Shown piece by piece: positions 34,176-45,090 of a DNA stretch of 64,000 bases (position 1 is the stretch's first letter; every line of letters starts with the position of its first letter). Source of the stretch: Neoceratodus forsteri (Eukaryota > Chordata > Ceratodontiformes > Ceratodontidae); the NCBI GenBank assembly GCA_016271365.2, contig CM057455.1, positions 1,559,458,501 to 1,559,522,500 of the forward strand. Direction: 5' to 3'. A program made the translations under genes and the position numbers. The notes beneath the pieces were generated by a model that saw only the letters and a program-made list of their open reading frames with translations, searched no databases and was not told the origin of the DNA.

Positions 34176-34460
34176 TCGTGCAGCTCTTAACCACTGATTT
34201 CTTCTCCGAAGCTCTCCTTGTAGCCTATATGCAACTCTGTCAGTGTCTTTTGGGGACTGGCATTCCCTTTTCATGTGCCCATCTTTCCCACAATTATAGC
34301 AAAACATACTTTCTGGAGTTTGAGCTGGCCGAGGCGCCACACTGGGAGCCAGGGCGGGGGTATTACTAACTGGAAACCTGGGTGCCATCTCTGTCTGCGG
34401 TGTGATAAGCATTTGGAGACATCTTGTCAGTTTCTCCACTTCCATGGTCAAGGAATTGAG
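34176..34460 (-). pseudogene. Gypsy-1 Gag zinc knuckle (nucleocapsid)
   Basis: The frame 34451-33936 holds MFCYNCGKDGHMKRECQS at about 34306-34255, a perfect C-x2-C-x4-H-x4-C knuckle that binds RNA. It is followed by the basic stretch GELRRRNQWLRAARHD and leads into the protease. The same frame continues from nucleocapsid towards protease, so this part of gag and pol may share one frame. Confidence 0.92.
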
Positions 34461-34479
34461 TTTGGAGCTGTTATCAGCA

Positions 34480-35780
34480 GGAGATACATGGGTGGGTACC
34501 CCACCCCATAGCAGATGCAGTCGGATATAGGTCAGGGCCCGTACTTGCAGGCGTGGCCTTCATAAAGGACTGTTTTGAATTCCGGATCTCTCTCAACAGT
34601 TCGCCCCATTGTGGCATATCTTTTCCTTGTCAGAGCACTCATTGACTGTCAACCTCTGCCCCTGAACTTCACTTGATGGGTCACCCTCAGTCACTGGGTC
34701 GTAGCCACAGCTGTTGGTGCAGGTACCTCCCGAGGTCGCCTTTCTCAACTCCTCGAATTTCTCTCATTAACTCATCATAGGAGGGTGGGGTTCAGTCGAT
34801 TTGCCAGGCGTAACTGAAGCAACAGCAGTTCTGAGAAGGGGCAGACTTAAGGATTCTGTCCAGTCTGGTTCGGTCCAGTTCAATCGCTGGCAAACTACCC
34901 TTTCTGAGGCATTCTTGCAACAATTTTTCCAGCCGAGAGACATACACAGACAACAACTCCCCTTGGTACTGTTGTGCATTTCTTCTCCACCATAGGTCCT
35001 CATCAGAATCTGGGCTCCCATAACATTCTCCAAGGCCTCAAGATAGGCCTGTGCAGTCGCTTCAGGGTTACTAGCCGTTTAGCACGGATGGTAGCCAGGG
35101 CAGGACCTCGGAGGCTCTCACTAACCTCTTTCTGCCGCCTTCCGAGCATTGCCATTCTAGCACTTTGGGGCAAAATAGTCTATCCAGGTCTCCAGTCATC
35201 CTCCTTGGGGTGGGGAGGGTGCCAGAGAAGATCCTCAACCTTCTCGTAAGAGTCGTGACTAATGGCAGGTGCAGAAATAGGAGTCTGCATTGGTTCAGCC
35301 ACCATTACGGGCACTGGAGCAGGAGAGGGTGTTGGGGAGGAACACCCCAGGTGGCAAGAATAGTTTCTTCAAGTCCTCCACAGTTTTCCCTCTCCAGCAA
35401 CCATTCAGCAAATTTCTCCTCAAAAGTTTCAGATAGTGGTGGAGGCTGATTCCCCCCCGGGTCTTTACTGTCCTTAGTTATCACTCTCCAAGCAGTGAGG
35501 GCTCCCTCTGGGGTAATGGTCTGTGGCACTTTGGAGCTATCTATGGGATCCTTAAACTCTACTAGGGCCAGGAAGTGTGGGTGAGCAGATTAGCATGCCG
35601 ACCCACCACCACAGGGTTTTGTAAACCTTCCACCTTGGAAAGTACTCCCTGCACAGTGTCCGTATTGATACCCAGGGGGATGTCCAGGATAAGCATAGCA
35701 TTTTGGGGGTCGATCTTCTCCCCAGTACACCACTCCACCAGCCGGTGCACAGCCACTTCTGTCGGGGTACCCATTTTTTT
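34480..35780 (-). pseudogene. Gypsy-1 Gag, PNMA-like
   Basis: The start codon near 35774 opens MGTPTEVAVHRLVEWCTG, then EKIDPQNAMLILDIPLGI and a VQGVLSKVEGLQNPVVV segment. This resembles the N-terminal RRM-like part of PNMA proteins (L-DWC-G---N---LL--GIP and a conserved V--V-L). Next come a VPQTITPEGALTAWRVI block (about 35530-35480) and, as in PNMA, an ESL-GPAL block (ESLRGPALATIRA, about 35120). Then LLSVYVSRLEKLLQECLRKG (about 34960-34900), matching the capsid C-terminal half of PNMA/MOAP1-type proteins. Frameshifts break it into several frames. The family link is by memory of PNMA sequence and needs a profile search. Confidence 0.75.
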
Positions 35781-35820
35781 CTTAACAGTGGTTCGTAAAT
35801 ATGGCCACTAAAGGACACAC

Positions 35821-35841
35821 AATCCCAGCGGTGAGCCTCCA
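35821..35841 (-). other. Primer binding site of Gypsy-1 (tRNA-Thr-like)
   Basis: Read on the minus strand, 3 nt after the 5' LTR, the sequence is TGGAGGCTCACCGCTGGGAT. From memory, tRNA-Thr(AGT) ends AATCCCAGCGGTGCCTCCA, whose complement is the same except for two extra bases (TC) in the element. The TGG start and offset are normal for LTR elements. Confidence 0.7.
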
Positions 35842-35844
35842 AGA

Positions 35845-37448
35845 TGTAACCCCAGATGGCGCTATCCCAGGGCTACTACCCTGCCTGATTTGCCACTAAC
35901 AGGTTGAGGGGCCTGGATCCAATGGCGGGTGCCTCCACCCAGAGGTCAGGGTTGCAATAGTTAAACTAACTTGGTCACAGCCCTCTGGGACACTGCAACC
36001 CCTTTCTTCCCACTAGTGGCCCACACAATATATCAGAATTACCTTCACAGTATACACTTACCCCAGGACTGGTTCCGGCACTGGGACCTCCTGTGAAATG
36101 AGATACAGTGCAACAATCACAGTACAGTACTTTAACATAGACAAATACCTCAGGCAGTATAACTTTGCTGAAACAAGCAGCTCTGATTTATTTAGGGGAT
36201 ATAACAAGGACAGGGGAAATCAGGTTAATTAGCTTATCACTCTAATAATCTACCTATGGCTCTGTGCACAGGCCTATCCCTATCAGTTACTGTCCCTGGT
36301 ACCCAAGCCCTAGTGGCTAGTCCAAACTGCAGGCAGCTGGTAGGGGCCCTTTCACACAGAGAAAAGGAGAATTAAACAGTCAGCAGTACAGTAATTCCAT
36401 TTGGATTTAATGTGGCAATTCAACAGGGAGCGACCCTGAATTAGTACTCACGACCTCCAAATAAGATAGGGTCCTTCAATGTCAGCAGGGCTCACTTGAG
36501 GTACACAAACCTCTTCACACATCCATATAAAAGAAAGCACTATACCAGGCAGGCTGCATCTGTATCCCGATCGCAATTACTGCACAATACCCGGGAGAAC
36601 ACACAGCAGATTCAGTTCCTGACAGACCGAGTGCAATTTTCAGCAATTCTTCCAGTCTTCTACAGGGTGAGCCTGGTTTCTACTCTTCAGAGATCCTTTG
36701 ATTCTTTTCACAGGACGGATTCAGTCCTAACAAGCTGCAGACCGGAACTCTGGGCCTTACACACGCTTTTTGACTGAAACTGCACACTGAAAAGCATAGG
36801 CTCCTTCCTTCTTCACTGCCAAAGCTCAACTCAAACTCCAACCGACAAACCTGGCACTTCCTTTGAGTTCCTCCCAGTTCTTGACTGGATTGGCTGTCAC
36901 TCACAATAGACTGCTGCTGTTGGTCCAAAAGGCACTGAAGTCTAAACTACATCTCCCAGAGTCACTGCCCATACAATCCTCTTGTGGCTGGCTCAGATTA
37001 TGAGTCCAAGTTCTGATTCGTCCAAGGCACCATTTTAGAGCTAGCTTACCCCACACTGATTGGTCCAGTTCAGCAGTTCAAAACTAGAATGGGAACTAGC
37101 AGACACAGTTCTGACTGCAAAGAAAGCAGGTTAGACAAACTGTAATTTCATTATTACTCTAAATAATTTCTGCAAACAGTTACATCTTTCAGATAGGTTC
37201 CCTTTGCACTCCTAGTGACTGCAAAAATGAAGTGAATTGGCAGCAGCTCGAGTGGTACTCAGAGAAGCACACAGTCCCCCATACAAACTAATTATGTCTG
37301 CAAGCAGACAGCTCTTAAAGAGACAGTACCAGAGGCTCTAAAAACACTCACTGATAAATGGCTTAAATGCCAAACACCATTCAGGCTTGGAGCATTCAAG
37401 CAAGCTCCTGGAAGTCTTTTGGGAACCCCCATTTGCAGGGGGGTTACA
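35845..37448 (-). repeat. 5' LTR of Gypsy-1
   Basis: 1604 bp, starting TGTAACCCCAGATGGCGC and ending GCAGGGGGGTTACA on the plus strand. As the element lies on the minus strand, this right-hand copy is the 5' LTR from which transcription would start. Followed by CAGG. Confidence 0.95.
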
Positions 37449-37452
37449 CAGG

Positions 37453-37883
37453 AATAAATACTATGCTCTCCTATCAGTCTGTGTGTGCCCCCGTCTTTCT
37501 CTTGTCTACCATCACATTACACACAATCCCGGCTTCCTTCCTCCTCTGCCCTTTCATTGTAAGCACAGCACCTTCAGGCACGGGCTGGATGATCTGAGGC
37601 ATCAGTGGCATTCCTTTCCACACACACACCTTTTTTTTTAATTTTAATACAAGGATTCAAATTAAACTATGGCATTTATCAATATAGTTCAAGGTCCCTA
37701 GTGCTCAACTGAAACTGCACAGTTGTGTGCAATCGCTTCTTCTGCTGAATGGGCAATCAATCCCCCCTCCAAAAAAAAAAAAAATTGCTGTTACCAAGGA
37801 ATCAAAATGGCAACACTTACTAAATGTTGCCATAAATACTGTCATTCCTAAGTACCAATCAGCCCAATTGCCAAAACCTTCTA
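37453..37883. other. Unassigned sequence
   Basis: Flank of Gypsy-1. It includes a (CA)n/T-run near 37620-37640 and an A-run near 37770. From about 37740 it is the start of the imperfect tandem repeat. Confidence 0.4.
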
Positions 37884-38790
37884 TTTTACTAACATACTAA
37901 AATGACAGCAGAATAGGCCTTACGGTCTTTCATGTCTGCTCGATGGTCAGCACCCATACTGGGTGCCCATATTGCTATCCCCCCCTACCCCCTTGGGTTT
38001 CCCCATCCCCTTTCCAGGGTATTTCCTCAGTACTGGACTTCCTCAGCTTCACGAACTGATTCAACAACAGCCCAGACAAGAAGCCATTGCACACAGCCAC
38101 CCCACTGGCCAAAATGTTCACTTTTTTGTTCCCAAACTTTGTAATCTTGATTTGTTGAAAATATGCCAATGCTTAACAAAATACCACCATTACTAAATAC
38201 TAATCACCCAGTTACCCAAACATTTAATTTTTCATGAACCCTGACTCAACAACAGCCTATCTGAGAACCCATTGTACAAAGCCATCCCCTGTGCCTGTTC
38301 CACCCAGTCTCTGGCATCCCCGTGCTGAATGGGCAAGTAACCCCCACCCCCCAATATGCCAGTCCAAATCTTTTTACCTTGCTTTGGGTTGACTATGGTG
38401 CCATCTTGCTGGGTACCCAATCCTCCCACCAACTGCTTGTGCCTTTTGCTTAATGTGACTTGTGTTTCCCCAGTCACTTACCACCCACCCCTCTGTCTAC
38501 CTGCCCCAGTTCATAGCCAGCAACCCAGCCAAGAACCCATGGTATACAGCCATCCAACTTTTTAGTTGGTCGAATTCTCCTGGCTACTAGTGCTGAATGG
38601 GAAAGCTATGCTCCACGCACACCTCTCTTGCCAGTCCCCAACCTTTTACCTGGATTTTGTTGACTATGGTGCCGTCTTGCCACTTTGCTGTGTACTGCAT
38701 TCCTCCGCCGACCATTTGTGCCATTAGCTTTGCTTTTTGTTGCCCCAGTAACGTTTCACCAAACTCTGCTTGCTTGCTGTGCTGTTTGTA
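37740..38790. repeat. Imperfect tandem repeat, about three units of 190-265 bp
   Basis: Three related blocks recur: ACAGCCCAGACAAGAAGCC at 38065, ACAGCCTATCTGAGAACCC at 38255 and CAACCCAGCCAAGAACCC at 38521. Each is followed by an ATTGCACACAGCCA-like segment. GCTGAATGGGCAA-type starts occur at about 37745, 38322 and 38591, and GACTATGGTGCC at 38391 and 38663. The first unit is interrupted by a CR1 tail. The units are diverged; no coding frame. Origin unknown. Confidence 0.65.
37884..37945 (-). mobile_element. CR1 3' tail (copy B subfamily)
   Basis: Reverse-complemented it reads GAAAGACCGTAAGGCCTATT, then CTGCTGTCATTTTAGTATGT and TAGTAA, matching the end of copy B (24050-24098). Only the last ~60 bp are clear. 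Confidence 0.75.
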
Positions 38791-40520
38791 GCAAAGCTAA
38801 TTATAATAAACTGCTCACCAAAAAATATCCATACAATGGATAAATGCAGATTGGTGAGCTCTTTTGAAGGGGCTGCACTATGCTGGGCTTGTTGAGCTGA
38901 GCCAAATCATACAGTCTGTGAGCTGTGCTGATGGGTGCCATGACTGCTCTGTCCACAGGTCTGGTCGGGTGTACTGGTAAAGCAATCCAGTTTCAGAAAA
39001 ACCAACAATTGCAAGTAAAGTCATCTTAGTACTGACTGCTGGTTGGCAGGGACTGGTCGACATCACTATGCAACTATCTGTAGCTCCTGAATGTGACTTC
39101 ACCTGTTGGCAACAATTCTGGACCAGACTGAGGTTGCACTGCAAACTGCCGAATGTGATTGCCCAGAGAAAATCCCAGTAAAGAACCCCAGTACACAGGA
39201 GTTACAGACTTGCACTTACAGAGGAATTTGTATTTGGCAGCACTGACAGGGTAGAACAGCAGCAAATCAGAAACTGATCTGAGCAGCCAATCAGAAGCAC
39301 TGTGCATCTCCACAGCTAAACTCAGGACTTGCCAGCATTCTCAAAGTAAAAGGTCACCTGGAAAACAGAAGACTGTCCGAGCGTTGAGGGGACATCATTC
39401 TATTGCTCTACACAGTAGATAGTGTAAGATGAATAAAAGCAGATGTGCAAGTGAAGATGGTGATATCCCCAGTCCAGGGCATGGATACTCGAAAGGCTCT
39501 TGAGACAAAAGGTAAAACTGGGATTTGCCAGTTGTGGCCCACAAAGGTCGCTGAATTACTATTTTTTATTTTAAAAGTTATTTGGGGGGCATCTAACTAG
39601 TAGGTTGGGTTTAGTTTTCCTTTAAGAGAGACTTAGGACTCACCTGTTGGGAGCTGCCATGGCATGGTACTAAGTAAAGGCTCCTCAGATCACTTTCAGG
39701 CAGTGTTTAAAATCTGCTGGACTACAATGTTATGTGTCAATCTTTGTCATGACAAGAAGCCACATATTCTTCATGGCTGACTTTACAAATAAAACAGACT
39801 AAGTACGGGCCTCCATTGCAAAAATTCAGGTGACAACCTATCAATAAACCACTGCTGCATGAAGGGAGTTACCCCACCAGTGAGAAGCTGTCCACCCGTA
39901 CCCCAGAACACATCTGGAGCTGCCACAGCTCAGTGTGCCTTTTCTGGTCAAAAATTGCAAACTAATTTACCTTAGCTTTACCATAAGATGGAACCAAGGC
40001 AGGTTATTGATTGGATGATAGGGATCCCGCCCCTGTCTGGTCAACTAAGTTTGATAGAAGCTTTCTGGGTATAGCACAGTTCACACTAATTTATAAGCCT
40101 CATGGAACATTGCTAGGGAAATCACACATTCTGACTGGTCCACTAACAGCCCATATCCCACCAGTATTAAACTGCTAGTGAAGCATGGACGCTGGAAGTG
40201 CCTGTTGCTACATCAGAGTGTTCACAGCATGATATTCTAAAACTGGTGTTAAACTAAAATAATGCTTTTATAGCTTTCTTTAACTTATAAAAAAATCATG
40301 TTGGACAGGTATCCAAAATAGCAGTAAGTACCTCCAAACTGGTCCTTTATCAGCATAATACGGACGGGTAGGGAATAAAAGCTAAAGATGAAAACTGTCA
40401 CAACCGGTCCATCCTGCTTGAATTCCTTACTGTTTTATCAGTTTACCCGCTTCTTATTTTTAAACACAGACTTATCAGTAGTGCGAGGCAAAATTACATT
40501 ATTACACTTCATGCAATTTA
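38791..40520. other. Unassigned sequence
   Basis: No gene or repeat boundary recognised in these 1.7 kb. Small frames such as 38878-39313 show no domain. Confidence 0.35.
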
Positions 40521-40695
40521 CAAGGGAGGCAGTATAGTGCAGTGGTTTAAGGCTCTGAGCTACAAATCTGGTGACATCCAGCAAACCAGATCTGGGTTTG
40601 AATCCCACAGCTTCCACTTACATACTGTGTGACCCTGAGCAAGTCACTTAACTTCCCTGTGCTCCCAGGTCGCACCTGTAAAAAAGCTTTCAGCT
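40521..40695 (+). mobile_element. MIR/CORE-type tRNA-derived SINE
   Basis: The block GGCAGTATAGTGCAGTGGTT, the B-box-like TCTGGGTTTGAATCCCA, then CTGTGTGACCCTGAGCAAGTC and ACTTAACTTCCCTGTGC are in the order of the mammalian MIR consensus, which belongs to the CORE-SINE group found across vertebrates. It extends to about 40690. Confidence 0.85.
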
Positions 40696-41552
40696 TAGTG
40701 TGCTACCCCTGGTTAAACAACTAACATGAAATATAACTGATGAAATTTCACGAATACTCTTGTACTTTGATAAGAATATCATTTTGCATTCTTAAAATGT
40801 GCAATTTTATAAATACTGTCTTTCTCATGATAAAAATGAATGTATTTTGTGCACAAAAGTTCTAAACTGTACATTCTTTAAAAACGTGGGTTTTAGTTGT
40901 ACAATTTAGGTAAAAATGTGCCCTTTGCATACTGTGAACACTATCTCTTTTAAAAATGCTCATCAGGTGGTCGGACAACACTTTTGCAAGAATTCATCTG
41001 CTCCTGACACTCTTTCCCCATCCGAGGTCTTAATCGTTTCCTTGTGACACCATCATTTCCACAAGATAGTCATGTCAGCAGTGCCAATTCAAGTTGGTAA
41101 ACTGGCCAACACCACGGGAAACAGCAGAACAAGAAAAAAGCAGAAGTGCTAGAGAAAAAGGAGTATGTGATGGAACAAGTTTTAGACAGATTTGTGGCGA
41201 AATGAAAGGTTGAGCACCTGTTGAAATGGAAAGGATTTTCACAGGAATAATTGCACTGAGGGAGACTCTGTCCCTGCAAAGGAAGCCAGTTCTGAACTGA
41301 TAAAACTATTTTTTAACAGTGTGTAAGTAAGAACACAAAACCTCTGCTGTTCATGTGCATCACCACCTTTTGTTTTTTGTTCATTTGCAGGAACCAAAAA
41401 TCTGTCCCGATGATTTCTGAAACACTAAAAGAACCTCTACTGATTAATGAGAGTTCTTCTTGAGCAAGTGGACACTACAGTGGCTAGACAAGTTGGCTAC
41501 ATATTGCCTGTGGCTGTCGTCTATTCTATATGTTACATTTATTATGTCCAAT
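40696..41552. other. Unassigned sequence
   Basis: AT-rich, with no supported gene or transposon. Confidence 0.35.
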
Positions 41553-41554
41553 GC

Positions 41555-43560
41555 AATTAAAGGTGTATAGAAACAGACTGACAGCAAATAAGGACCGCTT
41601 GGCCAACTCAGTCTGCCCATTTCCCTGTCTTTCGGAAAGGCTGCAGATCCTAGTTAACCCACAGCCTACTTCCTCCTACCCCTCACTAGAACTGCCTTAT
41701 GTCTGTCCCATGCATTCTTGAATTCACCCACTGTTTTTGACCCCACTACCTTCTCTGGAAGGCTGTTCTATGCGCCCACCAACCTCTCTGTGAAAAAAAT
41801 ACTTCCTCATGTTGCCCCTGAGCCTCCCCCCACCCCCATCTTCAAATTGTGCCACCTTGTTCTTGCACATCTCTTTTTCTGAAAGATGCTACCCTCTTGG
41901 ACTTTGCTGATCCCCTTGAGGTACTTGAATGTTTCTATTATGTCCCCCCTCTCCCTCCTTTCCTCTAGGGTATACATATTAAGCTCTTTTAGTCTCTCTT
42001 CATATGGCTTCTGGAGTAGACCCTGCACCATTTTAGTTGACCTCCTCTGGACTGCCCCCATCCTGTCTATGTCCTTACAAAGATGGGGTCTTCAGAACTG
42101 CACACAGTACTCCAGATGAGATCTCACCAACTGTCTATACAGAGAGAAAACTTCCTGTTTTCTATTGGTGATGCCTCCCCCTTTGCACCTCAGTATCCCC
42201 CAGCCCTCTTTACTGCCTTTTCACATTGCTTGCCTACCTTTAGATTATCTGATATGACCACCCTCAGGTCATGTTCCATTTTTGTTGTTGTTAGTACCTC
42301 CCCCCATTGTGTACTCTTCCCCAGGTACATTACTTTGCACGTCTTTGCACTGAATGTAAGCTGCTATACTTTTGAAAATTCCTCCAACCTTGCCAAGTCC
42401 CTTCTCATCCTTTCCACCCGCCCCCGTGTATCAACCCTGTTGCAGATATTTATGTCGTCTGTAAAGAGGCACACTTTTCCTTCTAGCCTCACTGCAATGT
42501 CACCTATAAAGACATTAAAGAGGACCGATCCCAGTACTGAACCCTAAAGTACCACGCTAGTAACCCCCTTTCCTCGGAGTGGACTCCATTTACTATTATC
42601 CTCTGCATCCTATTGTCCAGCCATTTTTTTGCCCAGGCTACCACCCTGGGACCCACTCCCAGGCTGGCTAACTTGTTTATTAATCTTTTGTGTGGGACTG
42701 TGTCAAATGCCTTGCTAAAGGCTAGGTAGGCCATGTCCACAGCCCCTCCCTGGTCTACTACTTTGGTCACCCAGTCAAAGAAATCTATTAGATTCGTCTG
42801 ACATGACCTTCCCGCTGTGAATCCATGCTGCCTTGAGTCCTGTTCCCCGCTGACCTCTAGGTACTCAACAATACTTTCTTTCCGAAGTGATTCTATAATG
42901 TTCCCTACCACTGAGGTCAAACTAACAGGTCTTTAGTTTCCAGGCTCTGCTTTGCTCCCACTTTTTTGGAGGGAAGTATCATCCATCTTCCTCCAGTCCT
43001 CAGCTCAGGTACCACACCATCCTCCCATGATTTTTAAAAAGGGTAGTCAGTGTCGTCACTAGTTCTCCCCTTAGTTCTTTTAGAATTCTGGAGTGAAGGC
43101 CATCAGGCACCACTGCTTTGCCCACCTTCAGTTTTAGGAGTTCATTCAGGACCCTTTCTTCTGTAAATAGACTGGTATCGACCCCCCTATCCAGAGTGCT
43201 TCTATTGTTTGGCTTAGGTACCTCCCCCTCCTCTTCTTTTGTGAATACTGAGCAAAAGTATTCATTCAGGATCTCTGCCTTTTCACGGACACCCTCTGCC
43301 CACCTCCCCTTCCCTTTATTAAGCCTCACTATCCCTTCCTTGATCTTTTTTTGCTCCTTAATGTACCTATAAAAGGTTGTATAAAAGGTTTTATCCCCCT
43401 TCTTAACCAAGCTGGCTCTCTTTTCCTCTGTTTGGGCCTTTGCTATGTTGACTGCCTTCCCTGCTTCCTTCTGCTTTAACTGATATAGTTCCCTATCCTG
43501 CTTCTTCTGTGATTCCTTATATTTCCTGATAAAAGTATAGAAGGCTAAAAAAATACCGTA
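41555..43560 (-). pseudogene. CR1-clade LINE, 5'-truncated (copy C)
   Basis: Minus-strand ORF2 from the linker to the 3' end. The frame 43569-43000 reads FIRKYKESQKKQDRELYQLKQ, AKAQTEEKRA, YRYIKEQKKIKEGIVRL and EKAEILNEYFCSVFTKEEEG. Next 42920-42504 gives SRQHGFTAGRSCQTNLIDF and motif A DMAYLAFSKAFDTVPH, where the catalytic Asp is Ala. Motif C lies near 42470, and YEERLKELNMYTLEERRERGD at about 42010-41950. The 3' tail ends near 41558. The endonuclease and ORF1 are missing. Dead by truncation, shifts and the motif A change. Confidence 0.88.
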
Positions 43561-43570
43561 CTTCCTCATG

Positions 43571-44044
43571 AAATCGCCTGAAGTAGAACCAAAATAAAAC
43601 CCAAAATGAGATAAAATTCACCAAGGAAAGCCCAGTCAGAAGTAGCATCTTGCTTTCAGTGGGGTTCTACTTCTGTCCAATATTTTTCTGCCACCTTGAG
43701 TGCCCCCAGTCATCTCCCAGTTTCAGACCCATGCATCATGCAACTCCTCCGACTGTCAGACTCACGGTTATTGGCAGCATCCACAGTCAGATCCCAGTGT
43801 GTTCCTCTAATTCTGGTTCTGGTTCTTCTGGTTCCCAAGCTGGTTCTTTCTATCCCTCCCTAGCTTAGAAGGAGAGGGAGTACAGGCCTCCAATGCCAAG
43901 GGCTGGGCACCATGGACTTGGTAGCGGGCACGTCACCCACGACAGTTTGGAGGCATGGGGAAAAACACTCGGGGAGGTCATCACTCAGTTATTTTTGCCC
44001 TACTCTCCCTACCCATTCTTCACTGCCCACGCAGAGCATTCCTA
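43571..44044. other. Unassigned sequence
   Basis: No gene recognised. A short Ser/Gly-rich frame at 43650-43868 is compositional. Confidence 0.35.
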
Positions 44045-44120
44045 CTTATTTTATTTTTTTTATTTTGAAAACGTTTCACCAGGAAAGGCATCATGAGCTA
44101 TAAACAGCTCATTTCCAGAC
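44045..44120 (-). mobile_element. Rex1/L2-like LINE 3' tail
   Basis: Reverse-complemented it gives GGAAATGAGCTGTTTATAGC, TTTCCTGGTGAAACG and AAAATAAA repeats. This is like the 3' end of the LINE at 2440-4146 (GCAAATGAGCTGTGCTC...TTCACCTGGATAAATAAAG). More of the same element may extend to the right. Confidence 0.6.
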
Positions 44121-44269
44121 GATCCGGGGCGGTTACAAATTGGGGGAACAAAAAGCAAGCACATAAAAAATACAGAGCAATACATTATAGCACAAGTATA
44201 CAAAAACACACCATAAGAGAGTCATATCAGTGGGGAGCAGAATGACCGGGCTATCCTGCAGGAGAACAA

Positions 44270-45090
44270 ACTTATGTGGAAAGGAACAGGAAATATGACC
44301 AAACAGGGTATAAGTTTAGAGGAGGTGGACACAGATTAAGTGCAGTGTGAGTAGACAGCATTAGTGAGAAGTGCTTACGTAGCCTATGGGGCAGGATTGG
44401 GCACAGTGGGGAAATAGGGAGGGCAAGGTATGAGGATGGGGTGAGGAAAGAGGAAAAGGGGGGCAACCTAGAGCCAAGACCCCTTTAGGATGCTGAGGAA
44501 CCAGGGGAAATTAGGACCAGGCAATGGAGAAAGGAGGGAGGAGGTTAGGGGAGTTGGGGAGGTAAGAGGGCAAGGGAGGGAAAGGAAGGGAGGAAGGGGA
44601 AAGAGGAGGGAGGGGACCGGCAGAGGACTGAAAGCAGGGGGGAAGGAGAGATGGTGGAGAGAGGCAGCTAGCTAGTTGAATCCAAGCCCCTTCAGGATGC
44701 AGTGAACCCTGCAAGGGGAACGTGAATTACAGAAAGGAAGGAATGAACAAGGGGAGGGAGGAGAGAGGGGGGGTGAGGAACTTCACCCCTTCAGGATGTT
44801 AAGAACCCAGCAAGGGGAGACTGGACACATGCCGAAGAGTCAGGGGTGGAGGGGGCAGAAGCAGAGATGGTTAAGGCTAGGGGTCTATGAGGTGTGTAGG
44901 AAAATTGGGGAGAGGTACAGCAGGGGAGAGAAGTTAAGTAATACAGAGGAAGATGGGCATTTGGAGGGTGGGGTAGGGGAGGGCTACAGACAGGTGCAGT
45001 TAGGAGAATAGAAATTATGTAGGGCTAGGGAGATAGTGGATGAGGATGAGGAGAAATGGATAGGAGATGGCAAGGAGTTCCAAATCTTAG
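44270..45090. repeat. Purine-rich stretch with a repeated block
   Basis: Strong G/A bias on the plus strand. The block CCCCTTCAGGATG followed by GAACCCAGCAAGGGGA-like sequence occurs at about 44480, 44688 and 44786. In the minus sense it would be a pyrimidine-rich 3' UTR, as seen in the Rex1/L2-like LINE, so it may be part of the LINE ending at 44045. Frames here (44490-44714) are compositional. Confidence 0.5.

Larger units (their letters stand above)
27701..37452 (-). mobile_element. Ty3/Gypsy retrotransposon with PNMA-like Gag (Gypsy-1), near complete
   Basis: Two ~1.6-kb LTRs (27705-29307 and 35845-37448) bound a 6.5-kb internal region coded on the minus strand. CAGG occurs on both outer sides (27701-27704 and 37449-37452) as a 4-bp target duplication, or ACAGG if the end base is counted with the flank. 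Reading from the right-hand LTR, the order is primer site, gag, zinc knuckle, protease, RT, RNase H, integrase, C-terminal tail, purine tract. This is the Ty3/Gypsy order. The LTRs are almost identical, so insertion is recent, although the frames carry several shifts. No env gene is visible. Confidence 0.93.

Noticed and set aside
35845..37448. Segmental duplication of 1.6 kb (with 27705-29307)
   Set aside because: Inverted TG/CA ends, flanking CAGG, the primer site and internal gag-pol show that these are LTRs.
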